Shown here one piece after another: positions 23,916 through 32,569 of a DNA stretch of 64,000 bases (position 1 is the first letter of the stretch; each line of letters starts with the position of its first letter). Source of the stretch: Clostridiales bacterium (lineage in GTDB: Bacteria; Bacillota; Clostridia; Saccharofermentanales; Saccharofermentanaceae); contig JAFRST010000008.1 in the NCBI GenBank assembly GCA_017427465.1, positions 1 through 64,000 of the forward strand. Direction: 5' to 3'. Position numbers and translations under genes: made by a program. A model generated the notes under the pieces. That model made no database searches. It was not told the origin of the DNA and was given only the letters and a program-made list of their open reading frames with translations.

Positions 23916-24776
23916 ATGATGATAGAACGACGATTTTATACCCACACCCGTAGATTTTTGAGTGCAGCGTGCGCGGCGATGATGGCTGCGGCGGTTTTTC
24001 TCGGCGGCTGCGCGAAGGAAGATGAGAAGCCGAGAAGGCGCGACAAAGATGATACTGCCAGGACAGATACAACGGCGGGTACAACTGCAGATCCGACGCT
24101 GCATACATCTTTCAATCTTTCGGAGATCAAGGGCGTCGTAAATGGTTATGAATACACACTGACAAAGCCCGAAGAATACGGTCCGGACTTAGACTACGGC
24201 TGGTATATCCGCGATACGGAAGATGAGAAATATGTCTTGATCTGCCATGGCATGGAGTACACCGGCGGATACTTCATTGAAGTCACCGGCATCGAATACG
24301 ACGAGACCACTGACACCGTGGTGATCAGGGTCATGCATACAAGAGACCCGAATATTGTTACCGATGCATATACTCATCCGTGTTGCTATGTAAAATTCAA
24401 AAAGCTCCCGGGCAACATCAAGGTGTATGCCGAAGACGATTCTGAAGTCATGTTCGGAGGCAAGATCATCAAAACACAGGAGTGGGCAGTGGACATCCCG
24501 GTGGATGACGACTACACCGTTATTTTCACGGGCGGCTGGTCCGGACGTGTTTGTTTTACCTACGTTTATCCGAATGCAGATGGCGGGTACAGATATATCA
24601 ATGTCGTGCGTCACGAGGCAGATTCTGACGAGCTGTTTGTCAAAGGCAGCGGCACGGTTATGGACTTGGGCTACATCGAATGGGTTTGCCAAAAGTTCGG
24701 CTCGTGGCAATATGCCATGGTCAAAGGCGACGAGGACAACCTGATCCCCGTTGACGAATACATGAAGACACATTAA
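23916..24776 (+). CDS. Secreted lipoprotein with Arg-rich N-region
   Basis: 286 aa. ATG 23916 follows GAGGGGG. The signal peptide has a long basic n-region (MMIERRFYTHTRRF), a hydrophobic core with AAAVFLGGC as lipobox, then a charged linker (KPRRRDKDDTARTDTT) and a beta-rich domain with many Asp/Tyr residues (YDETTDTVVIRVMHTRDPN). It resembles the other lipoproteins of the window in plan only. Function unknown; gene stands alone before a long repeat array. Confidence 0.8.
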   Translation: MMIERRFYTHTRRFLSAACAAMMAAAVFLGGCAKEDEKPRRRDKDDTARTDTTAGTTADPTLHTSFNLSEIKGVVNGYEYTLTKPEEYGPDLDYGWYIRDTEDEKYVLICHGMEYTGGYFIEVTGIEYDETTDTVVIRVMHTRDPNIVTDAYTHPCCYVKFKKLPGNIKVYAEDDSEVMFGGKIIKTQEWAVDIPVDDDYTVIFTGGWSGRVCFTYVYPNADGGYRYINVVRHEADSDELFVKGSGTVMDLGYIEWVCQKFGSWQYAMVKGDEDNLIPVDEYMKTH

Positions 24777-24839
24777 GAAGCGGCGAAAATATACGCGATC
24801 CGACCGGAGCAGCGGGAAGAAGTTTGCTCTTTTTTCGCA

Positions 24840-25095
24840 AAAAATTAAAAGTGCGATTTTGCGAAAAGAATTATGCTTGGGTTTTTCGCGAAAAATCAAA
24901 AACTCGTTTTTGCGAAAAGAATTATGCATGAGTTTTTCATGAAAAATCAAAAACTCGTTTTTTGTGAAAAGATTTGAGCAAAATCTTTTCGCGAGAATTG
25001 AAAAACGCGATTTTGCGAAAAGAATTCGTTGATTTCTTTTCGCGGATTCGGGAAAAGCTAAATCTGAGAAAAGAATTCAATAAAATCTTTTCGCA
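24840..25095. repeat. Five-copy 51-bp tandem repeat array
   Basis: Units 24840-24890, 24891-24941, 24942-24993 (52 bp), 24994-25044 and 25045-25095. The common core is TTTTGCGAAAAGAATT near the middle and CTTTTCGCG or TTTTTCGCG at the end, so each unit contains a GCGAAAAG/CTTTTCGC inverted pair. The array lies between two convergent genes. Because 51 is divisible by three, 17-residue repeats appear in translation on both strands, but no ribosome binding site supports a gene. The rest of 24777-25253 is GC-rich and shows no gene. Confidence 0.9.
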
Positions 25096-25253
25096 ATATG
25101 AGAAAAAACAAAAATCGCGAAAAACGGCTCGGGCTCCAGCTCGGGTTCCGGCCTAGGCTCACCGCACGCGCGCACTCAGCCGCTCACGCCCCGCGCGCCA
25201 CGCAGAGTACCGCACTCGCAGTCGCTCCCGCAGAGCTCACGCCCCGCGCTCTC

Positions 25254-26879
25254 TTACCTCAGATCCTCCACTCTGAACGTGTACACATGCTCATAGTCGG
25301 TGTCCAGGCAGATCGAGACGGTGAAGTCATCGAGGTTGTAGACGCAGGACCACTCGGTTATGCGGATGCTTACGCTGTCGAGGATCATCATCGCTTCGGA
25401 TTCGGCGACGACGCGCTCGGTGCCAAGGCCGGTGCAGATGGTGTCGATTCTGTTGTCGGGGTCGCCCATGTCGAAGTAGTCGCCGGGAGCGATAACGCTG
25501 TTGGTGCAGGCGGGGTATTCAGTGACGACCATTTCGCCGCCAAGCCATTCGACGACGACGTAACGGCCGGATCTGTCCGTGATGAACAGGTGGTAATTGT
25601 AGCCCAGATCGGACTGGATGTCGTATGACTCGAGCAGCGCGAGTGCTTCGTCGACTGAAGCGCAGTTGTCGAGGATGGCTCTGACGGCACAGAAGATCAG
25701 GAGATCAGGCTTGCCCTGGTCCTGATGGGCCTCGTCGATGTTGAGCTCTAAGATGCCTGCGCCGACGCCTTTCTCGTTCATGCCGTCGACGATTAAGTAA
25801 GGCGTGAGGACCATGACAAATCTGCCCAGAGGCGAGTCAGGATCGAGCGTGCTGGTCTGGCCGACGCTGAAGACAGCGAGATCGGCGCAGCCTATTGATT
25901 CGTAAGCGTCCTTGGGGTGTGAGTGGACGAGCACCATGTCTGTCTCGGGGTAGTCAAAATTGCGGCCGAAGATGTGGTCGCCGTCTGAAGTTGTAGCAGC
26001 AAAAGATGCGCAGCCGATGCTGTAATCGTCCTCGTTGAAGATGAAGTTCGGCATGCCGTACAAGTGCTTATCGAGCATCCAGTCAAGGAACTCGTTAACG
26101 GTGCCCGCGCCGGAATCCATCATGCCCTGCGTATCGGTGCATTCGAGATTCTTCATCGTGTAGAAGCCATCAGCGACCTTCTTGACGGACAGCATCGCTC
26201 TAATGTGATTAAACAGCAGGATCGCGGGAACTATTATCATGAGCCCGAAAACTATCGGCAGCACGATTCTCTTTTTGAGCTTGAAGATGAAGCAGATCTC
26301 GACGATAAAGGCGATCAGGAAAAGTGCCGCGCCGGCGACAGCGAACGGCGTCCAATTGAATGCCTTGACGGATGTGACTTCGATGCAGTAGGGGAGGATG
26401 TTATAAGTCAGCATCTCGTGGAACTGGTCGATCGGGATGCCGGGATCTTCCTTATTTTCATAGATGTAGTCGTAGCGCCTGTAAAGGCTCTCGCAGACTT
26501 CCTGGTATTCGGCGTCATCCACGGCCCTCAGCCTGCCCTCGATGGTGATGTGCTGATAGAACCTCGCGTAATAGATCTTCTTATCTTTTGCAGAGAGCTT
26601 CGAGAAATCGAAAACTAAGAACACGAAGTCCTCGTCATCCATGTCCTCGCCGAAAAACTGCAGATCTTTGTTCTCCAGGTCGAGGCCGTCATAGTAGACC
26701 AGGACGTCAGTCTTAACAGTCTTGCCGAGGCCCTCGGGCTTGATGTTTTTGTAGTCAAAGTCCTTGGACGAGCCGGCGAAGATCCTTCCGCCGAACAGGC
26801 CTGTCAGCACCAGCAGAACGCCTAAGACCATTACAATTGCCGTGATGATTATCGCTTTCTTATTACGTTTTTTCCCCAT
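25254..26879 (-). CDS. Membrane-anchored Ntn-type linear amide C-N hydrolase (choloylglycine hydrolase-like)
   Basis: 541 aa. One N-terminal hydrophobic helix (residues ~8-28), a ~140-residue extracellular region, two further helices near 175-225 (AVAGAALFLIAFIVEICFIF and IVLPIVFGLMIIVPAILLF), then the catalytic domain. The likely nucleophile Cys is in SIGCASFAATTSDG, followed by HIFGRNFDY (Arg/Asp of the family), VDGMNEKGVGAGIL, and NYHLFITDRSGRYVVVEW. Family enzymes hydrolyse bile salts, penicillin V or N-acyl amides. Here the Cys is internal rather than at the processed N-terminus, so either cleavage releases it or the protein is catalytically altered. GAGGTGG precedes the ATG. Confidence 0.82.
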   Translation of the reverse strand: MGKKRNKKAIIITAIVMVLGVLLVLTGLFGGRIFAGSSKDFDYKNIKPEGLGKTVKTDVLVYYDGLDLENKDLQFFGEDMDDEDFVFLVFDFSKLSAKDKKIYYARFYQHITIEGRLRAVDDAEYQEVCESLYRRYDYIYENKEDPGIPIDQFHEMLTYNILPYCIEVTSVKAFNWTPFAVAGAALFLIAFIVEICFIFKLKKRIVLPIVFGLMIIVPAILLFNHIRAMLSVKKVADGFYTMKNLECTDTQGMMDSGAGTVNEFLDWMLDKHLYGMPNFIFNEDDYSIGCASFAATTSDGDHIFGRNFDYPETDMVLVHSHPKDAYESIGCADLAVFSVGQTSTLDPDSPLGRFVMVLTPYLIVDGMNEKGVGAGILELNIDEAHQDQGKPDLLIFCAVRAILDNCASVDEALALLESYDIQSDLGYNYHLFITDRSGRYVVVEWLGGEMVVTEYPACTNSVIAPGDYFDMGDPDNRIDTICTGLGTERVVAESEAMMILDSVSIRITEWSCVYNLDDFTVSICLDTDYEHVYTFRVEDLR

Positions 26880-27130
26880 GGTTAACGCGCCACCTCGAAC
26901 GCGAGCTTAAATTGTTATCCCCAAACGTTACCAGGACAGTTTACTATTAAAGTGCCTAAAAGTATATAAAGCGCTTTAGTGGTGGGAATAAACCCTTTGT
27001 GTCTGAAACGGGGTAAAAAACGATGTTTCAGAAACAACGCGCATCTGCTCAAATTCAAGATGTTATAATACGCATATGTACTTTTGCCATAACACATTGT
27101 TTAGCGGGTGAAATTTAGCGGGTGGACGTT

Positions 27131-27538
27131 ATGAGAACGACTAGGCACAGTCACATTAGAATTATTTCCCTGGTATTGCTTTTGGTGGCAGTCATGAATC
27201 TTGCGGCGTGCGGAAAAAGCACGGACGCGAGGGCGCTCGTCGGGACATGGAAGTACGAGGGAAACTACGGCAATTCGACGACCATGACTTTTAATGCCAA
27301 CGGGTCGTGGGAAAAAGTTTTATACTACGATGACGGGGTGCATTCGATCAAATACACAGGAAAGTATATCCTCGATGATGGCGAGAAGACCATAACAATC
27401 GAGATCGATCCTTTGCCCGATGACCTGCAGTTCACAACGGAAGTGTTCTTCCATTATTTGCTGGTGGGCGACTCGTTGACTTTGTCGGACTACTTCGACA
27501 CAGCGGAGACGGCACTGACGTATAAGAAAATCGCGTAG
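27131..27538 (+). CDS. Small secreted lipoprotein (lipocalin-like DUF)
   Basis: 135 aa from ATG 27131; a GTG at 27122 is possible. Signal peptide with lipobox (LVAVMNLAAC), then LVGTWKYEGNYGNSTTMTFNANGSW and YILDDGEKTITIEI. This LxGTWxxx...xFxxxGxW pattern is that of the lipocalin-like/DUF5640 family of Gram-positive surface lipoproteins. Ligand unknown. GGTGG serves as ribosome binding site. Confidence 0.8.
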   Translation: MRTTRHSHIRIISLVLLLVAVMNLAACGKSTDARALVGTWKYEGNYGNSTTMTFNANGSWEKVLYYDDGVHSIKYTGKYILDDGEKTITIEIDPLPDDLQFTTEVFFHYLLVGDSLTLSDYFDTAETALTYKKIA

Positions 27539-27625
27539 TAAGTAATTCCCGACGCGCCTTCCTTAATGTTCTTACCATGTATACAGATGAGCAGCCGCCT
27601 TAGTTGCAGTTGATTACCGCAACCC

Positions 27626-28300
27626 TCACAAATACTTCAGCACGTCCATCTGCGTGTACACAGGCTCGAACTCTTCAAGCCTCCCGCAGGGGATATGGGG
27701 CTCGTATGCGAGGTGCGCGAAATACAATGCCTGCACGGCTTTCATGCCCGCGTCCCTGGCGGCGAAGAGCTCTTTGGATCCGCCGTCGCCAACATAAAGG
27801 CACTCGTCCGCGCGGACTTTGAGCATCTCGACGGCTCTTCTGAATATCTCGGGATCGGGCTTAATGACACCCTGTTCATAAGACAACACCGGCGCGTCAA
27901 AGAACGGGTAGAGGACGCTCTCTCTGATGGCCCGGGCCTCATCCGAATAGCAGTTGCTTATGAGGCCGATCTTTAGGTTTCTGGCTTTGAGCGCCTGCAG
28001 GAGTTCGACCGACTCTGCCGGCGTGCGCGCGAAAACTCCCTCGAGATTTTCCCTGCGGTTTTTGGCGATCAGCTGAACGGCTTCCTCGCTGTAGCACCCG
28101 AGCTTTTCCGTGCAGGCCTTAATGACTTCGGGTATGGTCATTTGCCCGCTGCTCCTGGCGAAGTTGGTATCGCGCCACACGCTCCTGAATTCATCGACCG
28201 GAACATTCAGGTCTGAAGCGATGTGCTCGCTGAAATAGGTATCTCCCGAGAAGATCGATACCAAAGTCTCAAACATATCGAAAATAACTGCTTTGATCAT
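27626..28300 (-). CDS. HAD-superfamily hydrolase
   Basis: 224 aa. Motif I is FDMFETLVS (normally DxDxT/V; here DMFET, as in many HAD-IA members), motif II ISNC, motif III Lys in GVIKPDPEIF, motif IV VGDGGSKEL with DAGMKAV after it. The cap domain lies between motifs I and II. A phosphatase acting on a small phospho-metabolite is expected. It stands alone, convergent with the lipoprotein at 27131. Confidence 0.85.
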   Translation of the reverse strand: MIKAVIFDMFETLVSIFSGDTYFSEHIASDLNVPVDEFRSVWRDTNFARSSGQMTIPEVIKACTEKLGCYSEEAVQLIAKNRRENLEGVFARTPAESVELLQALKARNLKIGLISNCYSDEARAIRESVLYPFFDAPVLSYEQGVIKPDPEIFRRAVEMLKVRADECLYVGDGGSKELFAARDAGMKAVQALYFAHLAYEPHIPCGRLEEFEPVYTQMDVLKYL

Positions 28301-28468
28301 TTACATTACCCCGCGGATCAATATGATAAGTATAGCAAATGTTTTTGCCGCCGCTGCAATCTGCCAACCGCTTCAATCCGCCGCCAACCGCTTCAATCTG
28401 TATTTATTCACTTAAAATCGTGTCAAAAAATACAGGAAATGCGGTTTTTCTGTATTTTTCGACTACTT

Positions 28469-28636
28469 TTTGCGAGCAAAAATACAGACCGCGTATCAGT
28501 GCGAGGCAGGAGACAATTTGCGAGCAAAAATACAGACCGCGTATCAGTGCGAGGCAGGAGACAATTTGCGAACAAAAATACAGACCGCTCATCAGTGCGA
28601 GGCGGGGAGACCATTTGCGAGCAAAAACTGATATAC
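28469..28636. repeat. 48-bp tandem repeat, three full copies and a partial one
   Basis: Units 28469-28516, 28517-28564 and 28565-28613 begin TTTGCGAGCAAAAATACAG and end GAGGCAGGAGACAA; a partial fourth copy begins at 28614. The first two differ by no base that I can see. Upstream, CTGTATTTTT (28450-28459) is an inverted match of the AAAAATACAG inside the unit. 28301-28751 contains no gene. Confidence 0.9.
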
Positions 28637-28751
28637 TACGTTTGTGGGGGCTACCACCATTATAAGGGTGTCTACTACCCTCATAAGGGCGTCACCCCCT
28701 TACCCCGTCAACATATACTGATATAGCTGTTCCTTTTTTGGGAGGTCACTT

Positions 28752-29534
28752 ATGCAAAAATGCAGCCGGTGCGGTTCGATTATTCCTATTGGTAAAAGAG
28801 TGTGCGAGAAGTGCGGCAAGTCCACTGTTGCTACCAGGGATCCGGGACCGGATGAGAAGATCTGCATGAATTGCGGGAATATAGTCCCCATGAATGCTGT
28901 TTGTTGCAAATTTTGCAAAGCTGATGTTACCGAAACGCCGACCTTCACGTTTGATCCCGGCAACTGCCGCAAATGCGGCAACCATTTAAACGAAGGCGAC
29001 AGGTTCTGCATGAAGTGCGGATTCCCTGTTTCATCGAATAATTCTGCCGGCCACTCTTCCGGAGAGCCTTCCGATACCGGAATCGATTTCAAATCGGTAA
29101 AGGGCGACAGTAAAGCAGCATATTCATTAACCGGCGGTTGGAAATATGCAAATATTTTTACAGTGAGATACGTTGAGCCTGATTTTGTATACGACTGCCT
29201 CAGACAGCTTACCGCCAATTACAATAATTTCCGGCTTAATAAAAGGGTCAACGGCACGATCGTCTGCGCAGCCGGCCTTTTTGATGCGCAGCTGACCAGG
29301 ACCGCGACCAAAGATCAATGCGTATACAGATTTGAATTCACACGTTACAATGCGCCAAAAGGCGTCCCGCTTGATTTTGTCGGCATGGGATATCTGCATA
29401 ACGCGGTCTCGAAAACCTTCACGGCCATTGACCCTAAAGTAACAGTGACAAAAGAACCGGTCAAGTTCCGTCAGGAAAAAGATAATAAGGGCATCATGTT
29501 CAACATCAACTTCCTTGAGAAGGAACAGAGATGA
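28752..29534 (+). CDS. Triple zinc-ribbon protein
   Basis: 260 aa. Three consecutive zinc ribbons: CSRCGSIIPIGKRVCEKCG, CMNCGNIVPMNAVCCKFC and CRKCGNHLNEGDRFCMKCG, within the first ~95 residues. A Ser/Gly-rich linker leads to a C-terminal domain (residues ~115-260, FTVRYVEPDFVYDCLRQL...) without recognised family. No membrane helix. GGGAGG precedes the ATG. It begins a run of small zinc-ribbon and membrane proteins to 33.1 kb. Function unknown. Confidence 0.8.
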   Translation: MQKCSRCGSIIPIGKRVCEKCGKSTVATRDPGPDEKICMNCGNIVPMNAVCCKFCKADVTETPTFTFDPGNCRKCGNHLNEGDRFCMKCGFPVSSNNSAGHSSGEPSDTGIDFKSVKGDSKAAYSLTGGWKYANIFTVRYVEPDFVYDCLRQLTANYNNFRLNKRVNGTIVCAAGLFDAQLTRTATKDQCVYRFEFTRYNAPKGVPLDFVGMGYLHNAVSKTFTAIDPKVTVTKEPVKFRQEKDNKGIMFNINFLEKEQR

Positions 29535-29578
29535 TCTTTAGACACACATAACAGCCGCGAACGGGGGAGAGGCAAATC

Positions 29579-29995
29579 ATGGAAGACGTATACGCTAATG
29601 CAGAGGTAATACTTCGATATATTGTTGAGTTTTCAACGTTGCTCCTGGAATTCTTCGGCATCTGCATCCTCGTTTTTACGGCCATCAAGGCGTTCGTTCT
29701 CTGGATCAAGAGGGATAATTCGATCAGGCTCTGCCTCGCGCAGGGCATTGCGCTGGCGCTTGAGTTCAAGCTCGGAGGCGAGGTCTTGAGGACCGTTGTG
29801 GTCCGTGAGTGGGCTGAGCTCGGTATCCTCGGCGCCATCATCGCGCTCAGAGCCATCCTGACGTTCCTCATTCATTGGGAGATCAAGAACGAGAAAAAGG
29901 CCATTTCTCCGCAGCCTGAGGATGATAAGAATGACGCGAAAAAGACAATCACTCCTCAGCCTGAAGAAGAGAAAAAGGCCGCGAAAGCGGACTAA
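29579..29995 (+). CDS. DUF1622 family membrane protein
   Basis: 138 aa. The first ~100 residues match the DUF1622 pattern: a TM helix (LLEFFGICILVFTAIKAFVLW), RLCLAQGIALALEFKLGGEVLRTVV and LGILGAIIALRAILTFLIHWEI. Three hydrophobic helices. The C-terminal tail has an unusual internal duplication, ISPQPEDDKNDAKK / ITPQPEEEKKAAKA. GGGGGAGAGG precedes the ATG, 44 bases after the zinc-ribbon gene, possibly one transcription unit. Confidence 0.85.
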   Translation: MEDVYANAEVILRYIVEFSTLLLEFFGICILVFTAIKAFVLWIKRDNSIRLCLAQGIALALEFKLGGEVLRTVVVREWAELGILGAIIALRAILTFLIHWEIKNEKKAISPQPEDDKNDAKKTITPQPEEEKKAAKAD

Positions 29996-30078
29996 GATAA
30001 TAACTCCTGAATGGTCATAAAGAAGTCACACGGATAGTTCATAATGGCCTCATTAAGATTTAAGAAGGAGTGATCGAA

Positions 30079-30336
30079 ATGAGAAATCCGGTTGCAAAGG
30101 CATGGTGCTGTGTAGGAATTATGATGCTGGGCGTAGGCCTCATGATGACCTCACTGGCATTTCTGAAAACCCCCGGACTTGTGTATTTATTCCTGATCAT
30201 CGGCATTGCCGTATTCATCGGAGGAATAGTCCTTCACTACGCCATCGTCAGATGCCCGCACTGCGGCTCGCACCTGGGAAGATTATACGGCCCGAGATGC
30301 CCGTTCTGCGGGAAAGAGTATAACAAGGCGGAATAA
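30079..30336 (+). CDS. Small two-helix membrane protein with C-terminal zinc ribbon
   Basis: 85 aa from ATG 30079 (AGGAG ten bases upstream; a GTG at 30070 abuts that site and is unlikely). Two hydrophobic helices (CCVGIMMLGVGLMMTSLAF and VYLFLIIGIAVFIGGIVL) precede a cytosolic zinc ribbon CPHCGSHLGRLYGPRCPFCG. Unknown function; the plan is common for uncharacterised Clostridia proteins. Confidence 0.78.
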   Translation: MRNPVAKAWCCVGIMMLGVGLMMTSLAFLKTPGLVYLFLIIGIAVFIGGIVLHYAIVRCPHCGSHLGRLYGPRCPFCGKEYNKAE

Positions 30337-30430
30337 GAGGCATAGCTACAGCCACCAGCCGGATGCCCCGGCTGGTCAATGGCTTAACGGATGACTTCAT
30401 GAGGGATGCCCCCGGCCTTTGCGCAAGACC

Positions 30431-30751
30431 TTACTCGATGCTTAATCCCACCTGGAATTCAATGAAATCCAAAAGCTTTTTGATCATCTGCTTCTTGTGG
30501 CCTTCTTTGAAGTCAGACTCTTCCAGATCCAGCATCTTAGCGTCCGAAATAGCTATATTGCTGAGGAGTTTATCTGCAGCTTCCTTGTCAAGGCCGTCGA
30601 TCAGGGCCTTTTCAAGGCTTACAGAACTGATCAGCTCATTGAGATATCTCTCGGTTACTTCCAAAAAAGCCTCATAGAGCTCATCCTTGGAATATTTCTC
30701 CGGATGCTCGATAATATTCTCGAGTGTCATGCGAAAATCATCTTCAAACAT
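30431..30751 (-). CDS. Small hypothetical helical protein
   Basis: 106 aa. GGGAGG precedes the ATG. Predicted all-helical and acidic (IEHPEKYSKDELYEAFLEVTERYLNEL). No signal peptide, membrane helix or motif recognised. It stands alone with an opposing small membrane protein gene upstream. Confidence 0.65.
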   Translation of the reverse strand: MFEDDFRMTLENIIEHPEKYSKDELYEAFLEVTERYLNELISSVSLEKALIDGLDKEAADKLLSNIAISDAKMLDLEESDFKEGHKKQMIKKLLDFIEFQVGLSIE

Positions 30752-30941
30752 AATTATGGACCTCCCGGGGTTTTATCTTCTGCTTCTACTATGACAGGTG
30801 AAAGTGAAATATTCAATGCGAGAATGTAACAGTAAAATTAACGCTGCCTCTTAACGCTACCCTTTCGAAAAAAAGGTGATACAATAAATGTATTCAGGTG
30901 CTATTTCCTTTTGACTTGAATAAGAATTCATCGCGCAGTTG

Positions 30942-30966
30942 AGGGATCCGGTAACCGGGTCCCTTG
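30942..30966. terminator. Hairpin in the gap between two leftward genes
   Basis: AGGGATCCGG and CCGGGTCCCT form a hairpin with a TAA-centred loop. The adjoining T run is weak, so it may be a terminator for the gene at 31041 on the minus strand or a protein site. Nothing else is seen in 30752-31040. Confidence 0.45.
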
Positions 30967-31040
30967 ATTGATTTTAGAGGGGAACGGTCAGATAATTGCC
31001 GGGCCGGTTACGCAAAAGCAACTATTCATACCCCTTAAGA

Positions 31041-31406
31041 TTACTGTTTCTTGTATTGCGTGATCTTTCCGGGGAGCGTTGCGTTTACTGTGAATGCTTC
31101 AGGGTTTTCGCGGACGTGCTTGGCTAACTGCTTGGAAAGAGTCAGCTTTTCAGCGCGAGATAAAGCTGACCAGGAGTCTTTCGAAAACAAGTCAGAGATA
31201 ATGAACACTTCGTTGGCTTTCATGCTGTCCAGCTTGAGAATCATATCATTGACCAGAGAAGAGGATTGATTCTTTTTAGAGCGCCCATAAACCTTTGCTA
31301 AAACAGCCATTTTGCAGTAGGCCGAGACAGTCATTCCCGCCTTGTTGGCGGCTGCCTCTATATCACGATATTCATCCTCAGAGTAGTTACTATAAATACG
31401 CTTCAT
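31041..31406 (-). CDS. Ribbon-helix-helix protein with DUF1413-like C-terminus
   Basis: 121 aa. The N-terminus (MKRIYSNYSEDEYRDIEAAANKAGMTVSAYCKMAVL split into strand-helix-helix) is a ribbon-helix-helix DNA-binding domain like those of MobC or CopG. The C-terminal half, FIISDLFSKDSWSALSRAE followed by LTLSKQLAKHVRENPEAF, matches the DUF1413 pattern. Such proteins are common on mobile elements and plasmids, where they act as relaxosome or antitoxin-like factors. AAGGAGG precedes the ATG. It lies at the left side of the accessory region and shares orientation with the nuclease-like gene at 31440. Confidence 0.75.
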   Translation of the reverse strand: MKRIYSNYSEDEYRDIEAAANKAGMTVSAYCKMAVLAKVYGRSKKNQSSSLVNDMILKLDSMKANEVFIISDLFSKDSWSALSRAEKLTLSKQLAKHVRENPEAFTVNATLPGKITQYKKQ

Positions 31407-31439
31407 ATTTTGTCCTCCTTTTATATTATTTTAGCAGAA

Positions 31440-32270
31440 TCAGAACTTAGCTCTTATGCCCTTATGATCAAATCCCTTGTGGGAAAAGAACGTCGCCTCC
31501 ACTGCATCCATATCATATCCCCTGAAGAATGCGTGGTCGTCGTGAGCAGGACCATAGCTGTAATCGTCCTTTTTCTCCTTCATTATTAAGCCAAAGTGCT
31601 GGAGCATTTCAGCACGCAGGATATGCAGATTATAATTTTTCTGTGCCTTCCCGGCATATGCCTCCGGATCGTAGGGTCCATCAAAAGAGCCCAAGAAACG
31701 GGCATTATTCCCATCCATAAAAACTACTGTGCGAGAACATAATACTTGTGTAAGGTCGCGCGCAAGCGCTTCTTCCATCTGTCTGAAGGAGCAAAGCTCG
31801 GCATTATAGACCTTGGGCATTACATTACCGTTTTTGTCTATATAATCGTATGAGGGTATTCGTGCACCGATGATGTTCTCCGGCAACCCGTCAACTTCAA
31901 TTACAACCCTTAAGTAATTTGGCCGGACCACTTCAGTCTCGGATACAGAATTCGCACTGAGGCCCCTCCCGGTAAATTTCTGTGGCCTTACAACCCCGAG
32001 CCCGTTGGTCTTAAGGACTTTAATATTGTTTCTTAATCCGATAATGACCTGATTCTGCCCGGCCCGAACTTCCGCCGTATAAAGAGAATATCCCAAGTCT
32101 TTTGCAAACTCCTCAAAATCTTCGTAGCCTTCAGATTTCTGAGAAGCCTCTACGAATACGAATCCATCGAGCGTTGAGTTTTCCTCATATAAGAGCGACT
32201 TGCAGTCATTAACTGGGAAAGGCTCATTACCACCTTTGCAATTAATGTTTTGGTAAAGCATTTTTATCAT
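31440..32270 (-). CDS. Endonuclease/exonuclease/phosphatase (EEP) family-like protein
   Basis: 276 aa from the ATG giving MIKMLYQNINCKGG, which has AGAGGTG upstream; a longer frame to 32432 runs through the palindrome at 32335 and is rejected. The N-terminus has the first EEP strand with QNI, then FVEASQ (Glu of the metal site), VVFMDGNNARFLG (DGN of the GDxN motif) and DDHAFFRG near the end (DH). These fit the DNase I/EEP fold, but spacing is not canonical. Possible substrate DNA, RNA or phosphoester; no signal peptide. Confidence 0.65.
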   Translation of the reverse strand: MIKMLYQNINCKGGNEPFPVNDCKSLLYEENSTLDGFVFVEASQKSEGYEDFEEFAKDLGYSLYTAEVRAGQNQVIIGLRNNIKVLKTNGLGVVRPQKFTGRGLSANSVSETEVVRPNYLRVVIEVDGLPENIIGARIPSYDYIDKNGNVMPKVYNAELCSFRQMEEALARDLTQVLCSRTVVFMDGNNARFLGSFDGPYDPEAYAGKAQKNYNLHILRAEMLQHFGLIMKEKKDDYSYGPAHDDHAFFRGYDMDAVEATFFSHKGFDHKGIRAKF

Positions 32271-32334
32271 ATCTATCACCTCTTTAAAATATTTAGGAAT
32301 AAGCACTTCGCGCAGATCTGCAGCTCTGGTATAT

Positions 32335-32374
32335 GGTGCTATACCCACAAAAATGGTATCACGGGTATAGCACC
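32335..32374. promoter_or_regulatory. 40-bp perfect-arm palindrome upstream of the EEP gene, possible operator
   Basis: GGTGCTATACCC at 32335-32346 and GGGTATAGCACC at 32363-32374 are perfect 12-bp inverted repeats with a 16-base spacer, 65 bases upstream of the EEP start. The right arm is shared, as TATAGCACCG, with 1562-1571 and 54833-54842. Confidence 0.6.
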
Positions 32375-32569
32375 GTGTCAAGGGGGTGTTCTTGCTCTTT
32401 TTGACCCGGTTCCCTGGATGGTCCCGAATCACAAAGCAAAAAGGATCTTGAGGACAAATGATTCCTCCGCCTGCTCTATTAATAAAAATTTACAGAGCAT
32501 ATAATTATTTGTAATAGCCCAAAGATATAATACATATATATGATTTCAGATTTGGCATGGAGGTGTCTT

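Noticed and set aside
24840-25095. CRISPR-like array
   Set aside because: Adjacent units are repeats along their full length with no unique spacers, and no cas gene is present. It is a plain tandem repeat.
24974-25156. 60-codon frame in the 51-bp array
   Set aside because: The 17-residue repeats come from the array period being divisible by three; no ribosome binding site.
28469-28636. CRISPR-like array
   Set aside because: The 48-bp copies are contiguous and near-identical with no spacers.
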